DNA of 64,000 nt from contig NZ_OY781365.1 of NCBI RefSeq assembly GCF_963676815.1, positions 1,708,501-1,772,500 on the forward strand. Direction: 5' to 3'. Under the pieces are notes generated by a model, which saw only the letters and a program-made list of their open reading frames with translations, was not told where the DNA came from and did not search any database. This document shows positions 25,521-34,672 of the stretch, piece after piece. This DNA is from an uncultured Draconibacterium sp. Lineage in GTDB: Bacteria > Bacteroidota > Bacteroidia > Bacteroidales > Prolixibacteraceae. The position numbers and the translations under genes are program-made. Numbering within the stretch: the first letter of the stretch is position 1; each line of letters opens with the position of its first letter.

Positions 25521-27890
25521 CTAATACAAGTTACCGATCTTTATCCCAAAATAAATAGTTCTTGGAGAAAGCGGTCCATACACATACGATGGATCGCGAT
25601 CGATGCCTGTATCAAAATCTTCCTGATAGCTGTTGAAGAGGTTTTTCACACCACCGTTCAGCTCTACTTTCATGTAGTCAGATAAACGGAAGTGGTAACA
25701 GAGTTTTATTCCTGTATCGAAAAACGAATCGCTTTCACGCAGTTCGCCAATTTCCGGATTTGCTATTTCAGGGCCAAAATAAGGCACCAGCATTTTCCCG
25801 GTGTAGTTGCCGGTAAGTGCAATATCGAAAACAGGAGTTGGACTGATATTCGCACTCAAGTAACCGTAAGTATTTGGTGTTCTGAAAAAGCGCTTTTCGC
25901 CAAATTCCTGTTCTGCTTCGAACTCACTTTTCTGAACGGTAAACCCGGATTGCAACTGGAATTTTTGCGATGGCGAAGCGTTCAATTCAATATTAATTCC
26001 CTGCACACGCGCACCGTCTTCGGCATTTACACGGGTGTAAACTACGGTTCCGTTTTCGTCGGGCGTACCGTATTCGTTTGCAAACGGATCAACCAACTGG
26101 GTGTAAAATCCTTCTACCAATAACTGGTATTGCCAGTCGCCAAACTCGTTTGAATAATCAAGCGATGCCGTAAAACTGTTTGATGATTCCTGTTTCAAAT
26201 CCGGATCATTTTCGTGAAGCACTTTTCGCGATCCCGAAGTTTCAATGTGAAGGTCTTCATCAAATATCTGCGGTGCACGGAAACCACGGCCAAAACTACT
26301 TCTGAACTGCAGGTGTTCAGCAATATTATACATCAAACTCACACGCGGACTTAGTACGTTACCATTCACATCGTCGCTGTTTTCAATCTTTTCCTCGATG
26401 TTGTAATGATCGAAGCGCAAACCAGCACTAAAAACCACTTTATCAGTTTTCCACTCCGACTGCAAAAACGCACCGTAATTGGTCATCCCCTGGTCGGCAA
26501 TTTGTGTATTTCCGTAGTGCATATCATCTGCAGGATCGTAATAGCCCAGCTTTTCATCTTCCAATGAACTGCCGCTGGTTTCAATTCCGGAAGTAATGGT
26601 TGCCGGAGAAAACAACAGATAATCAATATCTCGGATGTATTGCAAACCCGCAGCATAAGTCAAATCCTCGGTGTGACCATATGCCGAAGGATCCTGGTTT
26701 GCGCCGTAATACGAATCGCGGTCAACACTCTGCATCGATACAAAAGCTGAAAACTTATCGTTATCGCGCATCAACAAATCGAAATTCAAAGCTCCGGAAT
26801 TAATCTGGTGCTGCACACTTTCAGAGATATCCGATTCGTGCAGCGGAAGCTCGAATTTATTTCCTCCGCGGCGGTCTTCATTTATATTAAAGTAATCAAC
26901 CGTAATTTTTCCGCGGCTCGCTACGCGCTGGTAAAAACGAGCACCAATTGTTGTATTGTTAATGCTTGCCAACTCCGAATATCCGTCGCCATTGGCATCA
27001 AAAGGATCGCGTTTTCGGTGAAATCCAAAAATGCTCATCCCGGTTTTATAATCATCGGTTACAAACGAACCATTAATATTGATGTTATAATCGCTGGCTG
27101 CATCGTAGTCGCTTCCGGCTCCAACAATACTGTTGTTTACCGAGGTTTCGAAACTGTTCGTTACCGGGTCTTTTGTAATCAGGTTAATGGTTCCGGCAAT
27201 GGCGTTACTTCCGTACATCGACGAACCACCACCACGAATTACTTCCACGCGCTCGATCATATTTGCCGGAATCAATTCGAGACCATAAACACCGGCCAAC
27301 CCGCTAAATACCGGACGTGAGTTAATAAGAATCTGTGAGTACGGTCCTTCCAATCCATTCATGCGTACCTGCGAGAAACCGCAGTTCTGGCAATTGTTTT
27401 CCATACGTAAACCGGGCGAAAAGTTTAAACCTTCACTTAAAGTGACACTCTGCACCCGATCGAATAATTTTGGGTTGATACTATTTACGATCGTCGGGGT
27501 TTCTTTGCGGCTTTTGGCATTTCTATCGGCAGATACAACAACCTGCTCGATACCTATGTTGTCGGGTTCGAGTTCAACCAGAATAGTAACACTCTTTTTT
27601 GATTCTAGCTCTACCATTTTTTCAATAGACTGGTAACCAATGGCTGAGATTACAACTACTTGCTTACCTACAGGTAAATCTGTCATTTTAAAGTGCCCGG
27701 TGGCATCGGCTGCCGTTCCAATAGTAGTACCTTTTATGGTTACTGTTGCAAACGGAATATGTTCTTCGCCAGCTTTTACATCGCCAAAAAGCATGGCATC
27801 GGTCTTATCTTTTTTGTCATCGTCAGTCCCTTCTGCCCAGGCAATCTGACAAGAAAAGAATAGCAATAAAATTGCATATATGGGTTTCAT
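25521..27890 (-). CDS. TonB-dependent receptor with CarboxypepD_reg-like domain
   Basis: A 789-residue outer-membrane receptor with a signal peptide (cleavage near AWA-EG). An N-terminal carboxypeptidase-regulatory-like domain (about 33-115) leads into a plug with NCQNCGFSQVRMNGLEGPYS and IERVEVIRGGGSSMYGSNAI. The rest is the beta barrel, ending TIYFGIKIGNLY. It takes up a ligand using TonB energy. The plug CxxC and the His-rich small gene just upstream suggest metal or metal-complex uptake, which is my inference. It resembles the frameshifted receptor at 23124-25456 over its whole length. Confidence 0.92.
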   Translation of the reverse strand: MKPIYAILLLFFSCQIAWAEGTDDDKKDKTDAMLFGDVKAGEEHIPFATVTIKGTTIGTAADATGHFKMTDLPVGKQVVVISAIGYQSIEKMVELESKKSVTILVELEPDNIGIEQVVVSADRNAKSRKETPTIVNSINPKLFDRVQSVTLSEGLNFSPGLRMENNCQNCGFSQVRMNGLEGPYSQILINSRPVFSGLAGVYGLELIPANMIERVEVIRGGGSSMYGSNAIAGTINLITKDPVTNSFETSVNNSIVGAGSDYDAASDYNININGSFVTDDYKTGMSIFGFHRKRDPFDANGDGYSELASINNTTIGARFYQRVASRGKITVDYFNINEDRRGGNKFELPLHESDISESVQHQINSGALNFDLLMRDNDKFSAFVSMQSVDRDSYYGANQDPSAYGHTEDLTYAAGLQYIRDIDYLLFSPATITSGIETSGSSLEDEKLGYYDPADDMHYGNTQIADQGMTNYGAFLQSEWKTDKVVFSAGLRFDHYNIEEKIENSDDVNGNVLSPRVSLMYNIAEHLQFRSSFGRGFRAPQIFDEDLHIETSGSRKVLHENDPDLKQESSNSFTASLDYSNEFGDWQYQLLVEGFYTQLVDPFANEYGTPDENGTVVYTRVNAEDGARVQGINIELNASPSQKFQLQSGFTVQKSEFEAEQEFGEKRFFRTPNTYGYLSANISPTPVFDIALTGNYTGKMLVPYFGPEIANPEIGELRESDSFFDTGIKLCYHFRLSDYMKVELNGGVKNLFNSYQEDFDTGIDRDPSYVYGPLSPRTIYFGIKIGNLY

Positions 27891-28052
27891 AATCTGTGTA
27901 ATATGTTGTTTTCAAACTACTAAATCTGTCTTTTTAGAGAAGTGATAATACATCACCTTTTCCATCCAAAAATTGGTTAAAATGGAAGACAAACCATTTG
28001 AACTCAGATGGCTGTGGTTGCAATTCTGCAACGCTAAAAAGTATTTTGAAAA

Positions 28053-28427
28053 CTAGGCAGGTGGCGCCCTCGGAATGGTGTGCAACGACACAGGAATTGT
28101 TACTTCCTGCTCATTGTAAATTATGTAATCGAAATGAATAACAGGTGCTTCAAAATTGAAAGCAGTAAGTTCCGGAGTTTCATAGAGATCGGAATGCAGC
28201 GAGGAGTAAAGATTTATTTCTCGTTGCGAGTGCTTGTGGTCGTTATTGGGGCCATCCGCATCGTCTGTTGGATGCGAGTGCGTAACAACAATACCGTTTG
28301 CATAAACGTGCGTATGTTTATTTTGTATTGAAGTTTGAACGATGTACAAATACACCGGAAGAATCAATACAAACAATAAATTTGTATGTTTTCTTATTAA
28401 ATTCACCCTTTCGAATAGAGTGAGCAA
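28053..28427 (-). CDS. small His-rich membrane-anchored protein next to TonB receptor
   Basis: A 124-residue protein with one N-terminal membrane helix (about residues 14-32). An exported part follows with a His cluster (NKHTHVYANGIVVTHSHPTD and DHKHSQREI). The C-terminus reads TIPRAPPA. It lies 162 bp upstream of the receptor on the same strand and is probably co-transcribed. The HxH pairs make metal binding plausible, as in accessory proteins of zinc or copper uptake loci. No named family is recognised. Confidence 0.7.
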   Translation of the reverse strand: MLTLFERVNLIRKHTNLLFVLILPVYLYIVQTSIQNKHTHVYANGIVVTHSHPTDDADGPNNDHKHSQREINLYSSLHSDLYETPELTAFNFEAPVIHFDYIIYNEQEVTIPVSLHTIPRAPPA

Positions 28428-28464
28428 AGTTAAGAACCTTTCTAAATAATTTTATAACAATTGT

Positions 28465-28472
28465 TACTTTTG
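28465..28472 (+). promoter_or_regulatory. possible -7 element for the DUF3859 gene
   Basis: TACTTTTG fits the Bacteroidota TAnnTTTG element, 14 bp before the start codon at 28487. No clean -33 TTG was found at the right distance. Confidence 0.35.
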
Positions 28473-28486
28473 CGTTTTATTTAACA

Positions 28487-28870
28487 ATGGCAAAACGGCG
28501 ACCGACATTTAAAATCTACAGTTACGGCGAGTACTCGAAATGGGATCGGGAAAGCAGAGATATTCCAAAGATATTGGATTTCACCACAGAAATTAAAGCT
28601 GAAATTGGAACCGAGTTTGGCTACGTGCTGCACATTAAAAACGGCAAAGGCGAGAAAGTTGATTTCCAAATCGATCATCCGCCATTTACCGACGATGAGG
28701 GGAATTTGCGTCCTCCGTTTACCGGCGAACAATTTATCCGCACCAACGATTACGAGTTTTACCTTGGCGATTGTATTTGGGAACCACTTGAAGACAAGTT
28801 GGGAAAATGGGAGCTAACCACCTGGTATAATGGGAAAGTGGTTGCCCACAAAATTTTCACGTTGATATAA
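28487..28870 (+). CDS. DUF3859 domain protein
   Basis: A 127-residue cytoplasmic protein matching DUF3859 along its length: an immunoglobulin-like beta fold with RDIPKILDFTTEIKAEIGTEF near the start and WELTTWYNGKVVAHKIFTL at the end. The role of the family is unknown. It is divergent from the His-rich gene (59 bp gap) and ends next to the convergent gene at 28871. Confidence 0.85.
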   Translation: MAKRRPTFKIYSYGEYSKWDRESRDIPKILDFTTEIKAEIGTEFGYVLHIKNGKGEKVDFQIDHPPFTDDEGNLRPPFTGEQFIRTNDYEFYLGDCIWEPLEDKLGKWELTTWYNGKVVAHKIFTLI

Positions 28871-29167
28871 CTATTTGGCTACTTTTTTCACCTCGGCCGA
28901 CAATTTTTCCAAAGCGGCATCGGCTGCTGCCAACATATCCTGAACGACCTTTTTGTAATACTGTTTTACCAACTTTGGATTATCTTTTCCATCAGGATGA
29001 ATGGCCCGTAAACGCAATTCGCGATGACTTTGTACAATATCGCCGGCAATTTCGTACACCGCCTTTTCGTCAACATCGTTGTTATATTCCATCACGTAAA
29101 AACAATCGCTTAATGCCATCGACATTATTAAATCAATATCCTTTTTCAGGTCTCTAACACTTGCCAT
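28871..29167 (-). CDS. conserved hypothetical protein
   Basis: A 98-residue soluble, all-helical protein. I start it at the ATG at 29167 (MASVRDLKKDIDLIMSMALSD). A longer frame to 29224 adds a hydrophobic stretch that does not look conserved or signal-like. Further visible segment: NPKLVKQYYKKVVQDMLAAAD. I know such short helical proteins as conserved in Bacteroidota, without function. The gap to the upstream Ig-like lipoprotein gene is about 60 bp, so co-transcription is possible. Confidence 0.75.
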   Translation of the reverse strand: MASVRDLKKDIDLIMSMALSDCFYVMEYNNDVDEKAVYEIAGDIVQSHRELRLRAIHPDGKDNPKLVKQYYKKVVQDMLAAADAALEKLSAEVKKVAK

Positions 29168-29227
29168 AATTATTGATATTAAGTTTATTAAAGGTAAAAA
29201 ATTTAACCGAAAATGCAGCCGCATGTT

Positions 29228-31177
29228 TTATCTGCGCTGAAAACCTCCCGAACCGCTTGTTCCGGGTCTGAACATACTATTATTGCGTTCTTCTTCCTCT
29301 TCTTTTTGCTGTTTCTCAAGTGCTTCTTTGCGCTTCCGTTCTTCTTCTTCCTTATCGCGAATATTTTTGCTGAACAACGGATCGGGTGTTAAATCCCAGT
29401 TGTGGCTCTCGCTCCAGTTCGAACGCAGCTTAATCACTTCCTGAACGTAAGCTACTCGTTCGGGTTGCACTTTATCCTGGAAACTTCCGGCATCCCATTT
29501 GCCATTTCCATTGGCATCGTAAATAACTTTTACTTTGTATTTTTCGGGTGCGAGGTACTGAAATATTACCGAACCATTCTCCGAAATTGTACTTTGACGC
29601 AACACCTCCTCGTCATCATTATTTTTCAGAATTTGCACAATCATTGGCATGGTAACATTCGTAAAATTAAACTCGAGGCTACCATAATAATCTTCTTCGC
29701 GAGTTGAGAAAGTTTTCGAAAAAGCTTTGCTCGAAATACCAAATATATTGGTGGATGCCGCTGAATCAATTTCGAAAGTATAGCTGGTTTGTGGTTCCCA
29801 ATTGTAACGCAGGTAATAACTACGGTACTTTGAGGTATCTTCCTGAACATTTATAGGCAATGCATACTTCAATGTGTCGTCTGCTAAATACATCTTAACC
29901 ATTGAAGGATCAAAACTCTGCACAGGTTCGGGCGATACAAACCGAATTACTCCATTTAAGTCCATGGTTGACGGGATATCAGTTTGCCACGTAAACTGAG
30001 GTACCGGTTCAGGTTTTGGCTCCTCTTCGTCCTCTTCTTTTCCCCTTCTCCTGTTCCTTTTTTCGGGCTCCTCTTTTGGATCGGCGTAATGCATTAAAAT
30101 GGTATCGTTCTGCACATAAGGCTGCCCGGCCGAATCAAGTTGCGTGTATGCCAACTCCATATAAAGCGAGTCGTATCTCGAAACCATTGTGTCGGTTATC
30201 CACATCAGCACCGAATCTTTTTTAGTTCCGTACTCAAACAGTTGCCAATCGCTGGCTTCATGGTCGATAAGGTTTACAGAAAATGTATCGGCAATTGATT
30301 CGTTGAAAAGGAATAAACATTTATTCCGGCTTTCACGTTCAGTCGATTCTACATATTGTTCAAAAATATCTTCCATTATGTAGCGCATGAAAAATGGCTC
30401 GGGAGAAAAATGAGTGTGTCCCAAAACCAGCATCGAATCTACTCCGCTAACCACAGTATCGGCCTCGGCATGAAAATGTGCTTCAGGAATTACCAAGGTA
30501 TCCAGAAAAGCAATTTCTTCTGCACCTTCATTGTACATCAGGTCGTTGTTCATATCGTTAATGGCAAACAGGTTGTAGGTTCCTGAAGCAATATTATCGA
30601 TCATAAACAAACCTTCCTCATCCGTTTTTGCAATGTAATCGGGGCGCACCCTAAACACAGCTGAATCATGTAAATTTGAATGCAAAACCAGCAGTGAGCC
30701 ATCTTCGTTTGGCTCAAGATTAAAAGCATTTATTACGCGTCCGGCCACCCGAAGCGAGTCGTATTCCGGCCCGGTGCTAAACGAAAAACGCAGGTTCTTT
30801 AGCGGATTTTGCTCGTTGTTATCCACAATCGAGTTTTTAAAATCGAGCGAATAAGTTACGCTGTCTTTTAAATCTTCGTTGAACTCGATGATCAGTGTTT
30901 TCGATTTGGTTTTTATTAACGGACGTTTCTCCAGCGGAGGCGAAATTACCAGCTGCTCTGATATTTTATCCGTTTGTAAATATTCGTTGAATGTAAACCT
31001 GACATTATCTTTATTAAAGTTCAATGCACGATATTCAGGGCTGGTTTCCAACAAAACCGGTGGCACCGAGTCGCGTGGCCCTCCGGCAGGCATACCAATA
31101 TTGGCACACGACGAAATAATGACAACCCAGGCCAGCATTGCAACAATAAAAAACGGTAGTTTCCCCTTTAACTTCAT
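29228..31177 (-). CDS. Ig-like (SbsA/Big_5) domain lipoprotein
   Basis: A 649-residue lipoprotein (signal with lipobox VIISSC-A). An N-terminal bacterial Ig-like domain (about residues 38-135) starts SVPPVLLETSPEYRALNF and includes VRFTFNEYL and FSFSTGP. A carboxypeptidase-regulatory-like part (YIAKTDEEGLFMIDNIASGTYNL) follows. The middle holds Glu/Arg low-complexity sequence, and the C-terminal tail is Glu/Lys/Gln-rich before GTSGSGGFQRR. This is a common Bacteroidota cell-surface lipoprotein type with an unknown ligand. Confidence 0.85.
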   Translation of the reverse strand: MKLKGKLPFFIVAMLAWVVIISSCANIGMPAGGPRDSVPPVLLETSPEYRALNFNKDNVRFTFNEYLQTDKISEQLVISPPLEKRPLIKTKSKTLIIEFNEDLKDSVTYSLDFKNSIVDNNEQNPLKNLRFSFSTGPEYDSLRVAGRVINAFNLEPNEDGSLLVLHSNLHDSAVFRVRPDYIAKTDEEGLFMIDNIASGTYNLFAINDMNNDLMYNEGAEEIAFLDTLVIPEAHFHAEADTVVSGVDSMLVLGHTHFSPEPFFMRYIMEDIFEQYVESTERESRNKCLFLFNESIADTFSVNLIDHEASDWQLFEYGTKKDSVLMWITDTMVSRYDSLYMELAYTQLDSAGQPYVQNDTILMHYADPKEEPEKRNRRRGKEEDEEEPKPEPVPQFTWQTDIPSTMDLNGVIRFVSPEPVQSFDPSMVKMYLADDTLKYALPINVQEDTSKYRSYYLRYNWEPQTSYTFEIDSAASTNIFGISSKAFSKTFSTREEDYYGSLEFNFTNVTMPMIVQILKNNDDEEVLRQSTISENGSVIFQYLAPEKYKVKVIYDANGNGKWDAGSFQDKVQPERVAYVQEVIKLRSNWSESHNWDLTPDPLFSKNIRDKEEEERKRKEALEKQQKEEEEERNNSMFRPGTSGSGGFQRR

Positions 31178-31404
31178 AGGCTTAAAATGTCTGTTTTCAA
31201 GGCGTTCGCAGGCAAAATACCGAACCCTTAAAATGGTTTACAAACATACAAATTCCTGTAAATATAGGAGGTGCCGAGTTGTTAAATATTCGGAAATAAA
31301 CGTTTGGGAACCTGAGTTGGAGTTGAATTTGTTCGCAACTTCCGCATTTATTATTGAAACTTGAATAATAATTATTTTAACTTGCTTGTGATAATTGAAA
31401 TAAA

Positions 31405-33567
31405 ATGGGAAAAAAGAAAAAGAATAAGCTGCGCAAAAAGAAACGCGGCGGCACATACAACAAGAAAAAGCTAAAAAACGCGATACTTTCATCACTATAC
31501 GAAAACCCCGGAAAAACAGTTAACTACCGCCAGATTTCAGGCTCGCTAAGCATAAAAGACCCGGAGACACGCAAATTGATTAATGTTGCGATGCAGGAAC
31601 TGGCCGATGATGGGTACCTCGATCAGATTTCGCGTGGAAAATTTAAACTGAAAGCACGCACCGGAAAAGTAACGGGAATTATTGAAATGCAACCACAAGG
31701 TTTTGCTTACGTTGTTAGCGACGAGCTGGAACAACCGGCAGTAATTTCATCGCGCAACCTAAACCATGCCATGGAAGGCGACAAAGTACGTATCCATGTG
31801 TATGCACGGCGCAAGAAACACGACCTTGAGGGCGAAGTAACCGAGATACTGGAACGTGCAAAAACGATTTTTGTAGGAACGGTGCAAACCACTAAAAACT
31901 TTGCATTTTTGGTTCCGTCAGGAAAAGTTGGTTTCGATATTTTTATTCCGAAAGAAAAACTTAACGGCGCCAAAGACGGGCAAAAAGCCATTGCCGAAAT
32001 TAAAGACTGGCCGGCAAAAGCACGCAGTCCGTTTGGCGAAATCATAGAAGTTTTGGGAGATACCGGCGATAACGATGCCGAAATGCATGCTATTTTGGCC
32101 GAGTTTGAACTGCCACACAAATTCCCGAAAAATGTGGATAAAGCAGCCGAAAAAATTCCGCTTGAAATTCCAAGCGAGGAGATTAAAAAGCGGCGCGATA
32201 TGCGTAAAACAACCACTTTTACCATTGACCCGGCTGACGCAAAAGATTTTGATGATGCACTGTCGTTGAAAAAACTGGACAACGGAAATTGGGAAGTTGG
32301 TGTACACATTGCCGATGTTACCCATTATGTGCGCCCGAATACCATAATTGAAAACGAGGCACAAGACCGTGCAACATCTGTTTACCTGGTCGACCGTGTG
32401 GTTCCGATGCTTCCCGAGCGACTTTCGAACGGAGTTTGTTCGTTGCGGCCAAACGAGGATAAATTGTGTTTTTCGGCCATTTTTGAAATTACCGAAGATG
32501 CAAAAGTAAAAAAACAGTGGTTTGGAAAAACAGCTATTCATTCCGACCGACGATTTACTTACGAGGAGGCACAGGATATTATTGAAACCGGCGAAGGCGA
32601 TTTTTCGAAGGAAGTGCTTAAACTAAACGAACTGGCGATAAAATTGCGCGACAAGCGTTTCGAAAGCGGATCAATTGCTTTTGAACGTGTTGAAATGAAA
32701 TTTGATATTGACGAGAAAGGGAAACCCATTTCAGTGTCGTTTAAGGAATCAAAAGAATCGAACCACCTGATTGAGGAATTTATGTTGCTGGCCAACAAAA
32801 AAGTGGCCGAGTTTATTGGCAAAGTTCCGGAAAAGAAAACGCCGAAAACCTTTGTTTATCGTATTCACGACAAACCCGATCCTGATAAACTTTCTTCGTT
32901 TAACACTTTTATAAAGCGCTTTGGGCACGGAATTCAACTCTCAACGCCTCGTGCCATTTCTTCTTCACTAAATAAATTACTGACCGAAGTAAAAGGCAAA
33001 AACGAGCAGAATGTGGTGGAGACGCTGGCAATTCGAACAATGGCAAAAGCAGCCTATTCAACCCGAAACATTGGCCACTACGGACTTTCGTTCGATTACT
33101 ATACGCACTTTACTTCTCCAATCAGGCGCTACCCCGATATGATGGTACACCGCCTGCTGGAAAAATATTTAGACGGAGCGCGTTCGGTTAACGAGCAAAA
33201 ATATGAGGACCTGTGTAAACACTCATCCGACATGGAAGCCAAAGCAGCCAATGCCGAGCGCTCATCGATAAAATATAAACAGGTAGAGTTTATGCAGGAT
33301 CATATTGGTAAAGTCTACCCGGGAACTATTTCGGGAGTAACCGATTGGGGAATTTACGTTGAGCTGGAAAACAAAATTGAGGGCATGATTCCGATTGCCC
33401 AAATGGATGACGATTTTTATATTTTCGATGAAAAAAATTATTCATTGGTGGGGCGTCATTCACGCAAAAGTTTTCAGTTGGGTGAAAAAATAAATGTACG
33501 TGTTTGGCGCACTAACCTTGAGAGAAAACAGCTCGACTTTAAGCTTGCAGAACAAGAGAAAGAGTAG
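31405..33567 (+). CDS. rnr: ribonuclease R
   Basis: A 720-residue exoribonuclease of the RNase II/R family, a 3'-to-5' processive enzyme that degrades structured RNA. It has a Lys/Arg-rich N-terminal tail and a winged-helix/cold-shock region (about 25-220). The RNB catalytic domain holds the Mg-binding acids in TIDPADAKDFDDALSLKKLD. Near residue 570 is the HFTSPIRRYPDMMVHRLL motif, and a C-terminal S1 domain carries GTISGVTDWGIYVELENKIEG. Length and order are normal. It is divergent from the Ig-like lipoprotein gene. Confidence 0.96.
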   Translation: MGKKKKNKLRKKKRGGTYNKKKLKNAILSSLYENPGKTVNYRQISGSLSIKDPETRKLINVAMQELADDGYLDQISRGKFKLKARTGKVTGIIEMQPQGFAYVVSDELEQPAVISSRNLNHAMEGDKVRIHVYARRKKHDLEGEVTEILERAKTIFVGTVQTTKNFAFLVPSGKVGFDIFIPKEKLNGAKDGQKAIAEIKDWPAKARSPFGEIIEVLGDTGDNDAEMHAILAEFELPHKFPKNVDKAAEKIPLEIPSEEIKKRRDMRKTTTFTIDPADAKDFDDALSLKKLDNGNWEVGVHIADVTHYVRPNTIIENEAQDRATSVYLVDRVVPMLPERLSNGVCSLRPNEDKLCFSAIFEITEDAKVKKQWFGKTAIHSDRRFTYEEAQDIIETGEGDFSKEVLKLNELAIKLRDKRFESGSIAFERVEMKFDIDEKGKPISVSFKESKESNHLIEEFMLLANKKVAEFIGKVPEKKTPKTFVYRIHDKPDPDKLSSFNTFIKRFGHGIQLSTPRAISSSLNKLLTEVKGKNEQNVVETLAIRTMAKAAYSTRNIGHYGLSFDYYTHFTSPIRRYPDMMVHRLLEKYLDGARSVNEQKYEDLCKHSSDMEAKAANAERSSIKYKQVEFMQDHIGKVYPGTISGVTDWGIYVELENKIEGMIPIAQMDDDFYIFDEKNYSLVGRHSRKSFQLGEKINVRVWRTNLERKQLDFKLAEQEKE

Positions 33568-33726
33568 CTATTCGAATATTATTAAAACAAATTTCAATCA
33601 ATTTAGGGTATTCAATAACCTAAAACGATTGTCGTCTGCGAGGGTAAAATGTTCTAAAAAATAATAATGGCTAAAATAAATAGTTATATTTGGCCAAGTT
33701 TTAATAAAAACAAAACGTTTTAATTC

Positions 33727-34329
33727 ATGCAAAATTCAACGGAAACTGCGAATAAAAAGGATGTAAACAGGGAAAATATCCTAAAGATTGCCCGTGAAAT
33801 TTTCAGCAAATACGGCTACAAAAAAACCACACTCGACGACATTGCCAATGCAGTTCGCAAAGGAAAAAGCTCGCTTTATTACTATTTTAAAAGTAAAGAA
33901 GATCTTTTTCAGGCTGTTATTATGAAAGAAGTCGACATTTTGGCGTACGAGCTTGAGATTGTGATAAACAGAAACACTGACCCGGTGGATAAGTTACGCG
34001 ATTACATTTTAACCAAAATGGCTACTTTCCGTAATTTAGCGAATTTCTATCACGCCATTGAAAACGATGTTACCGCCGTTGGATTTATCGACGAGGTGAA
34101 AGTTAAATACGAACAAGACGAGATCAGGATGATCAAACGAATTCTGATTGAAGGTGTTCGGAAAAATGAATTTGAGATTTACGATTTTAACCTGGCAGCC
34201 ATTGGTATAACAACAGCTATTAAAGGACTTGAAATGCCGCTTGCCGCAGGAAATTACAGCGATGTAAACCTTGAACGAAGCGTTGATATTATTCTGAAGA
34301 TTATGTGCTACGGAATAATGAAGAGGTAG
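33727..34329 (+). CDS. TetR/AcrR family transcriptional regulator
   Basis: A 200-residue regulator. The N-terminal helix-turn-helix (about residues 15-62) reads ILKIAREIFSKYGYKKTTLDDIANAV and SSLYYYFKSKEDLFQAVI, a classic TetR pattern. The C-terminal ligand domain is variable. No target can be assigned: it stands alone between rnr and the family-10 glycosidase, with a terminator after it. Similar genes often control lipid or efflux operons. Confidence 0.9.
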   Translation: MQNSTETANKKDVNRENILKIAREIFSKYGYKKTTLDDIANAVRKGKSSLYYYFKSKEDLFQAVIMKEVDILAYELEIVINRNTDPVDKLRDYILTKMATFRNLANFYHAIENDVTAVGFIDEVKVKYEQDEIRMIKRILIEGVRKNEFEIYDFNLAAIGITTAIKGLEMPLAAGNYSDVNLERSVDIILKIMCYGIMKR

Positions 34330-34356
34330 TTCTCAATCAAAAAAAAACTATTATAC

Positions 34357-34392
34357 AAAGGCTGTTGGGGTAATCCGGCAGCCTTTTTTTAT
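34357..34392 (+). terminator. terminator of tetR gene
   Basis: AAAGGCTG and CAGCCTTT arms, then T-run, 28 bp after the stop. Confidence 0.85.
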
Positions 34393-34434
34393 TTCAATTT
34401 ATTACTGTAGAAAACTTTCAGATTTATAAAAAAG

Positions 34435-34464
34435 AAAAGGCTGCCCTTCTGACAGCCTTTTTAA
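34435..34464 (+). terminator. second hairpin with T-run downstream of tetR
   Basis: AAAAGGCTG and CAGCCTTTTT arms, closely similar to the first hairpin 80 bp upstream. It may be a tandem back-up terminator. Confidence 0.6.
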
Positions 34465-34643
34465 CCTAAACCAACTAAACCTAATAAACCACAAACTTGT
34501 CAGAACGACAAGCCTGGTGTTTGTCTTAAATATCGTTTTCTTTTTTACTTCGTATATCTGCGACAAAGATATCAATTTTTTTTAGTTGAAAGACCCACAC
34601 AGTAAATTCTAGCCTTTTCGTTTCTCACAAGATAACATTCTCT

Positions 34644-34651
34644 TATTTTTG
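34644..34651 (+). promoter_or_regulatory. possible -7 element for the family-10 glycosidase gene
   Basis: TATTTTTG fits TAnnTTTG. Transcription would begin near 34658, which supports the ATG at 34673 as start and argues against upstream in-frame codons. Confidence 0.4.
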
Positions 34652-34672
34652 TGCATAACAATGTACATTAAT

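Noticed and set aside
31707..32541. Long minus-strand frames of about 200 residues inside rnr
   Set aside because: Low-complexity antisense shadows of RNase R, without domain signatures.
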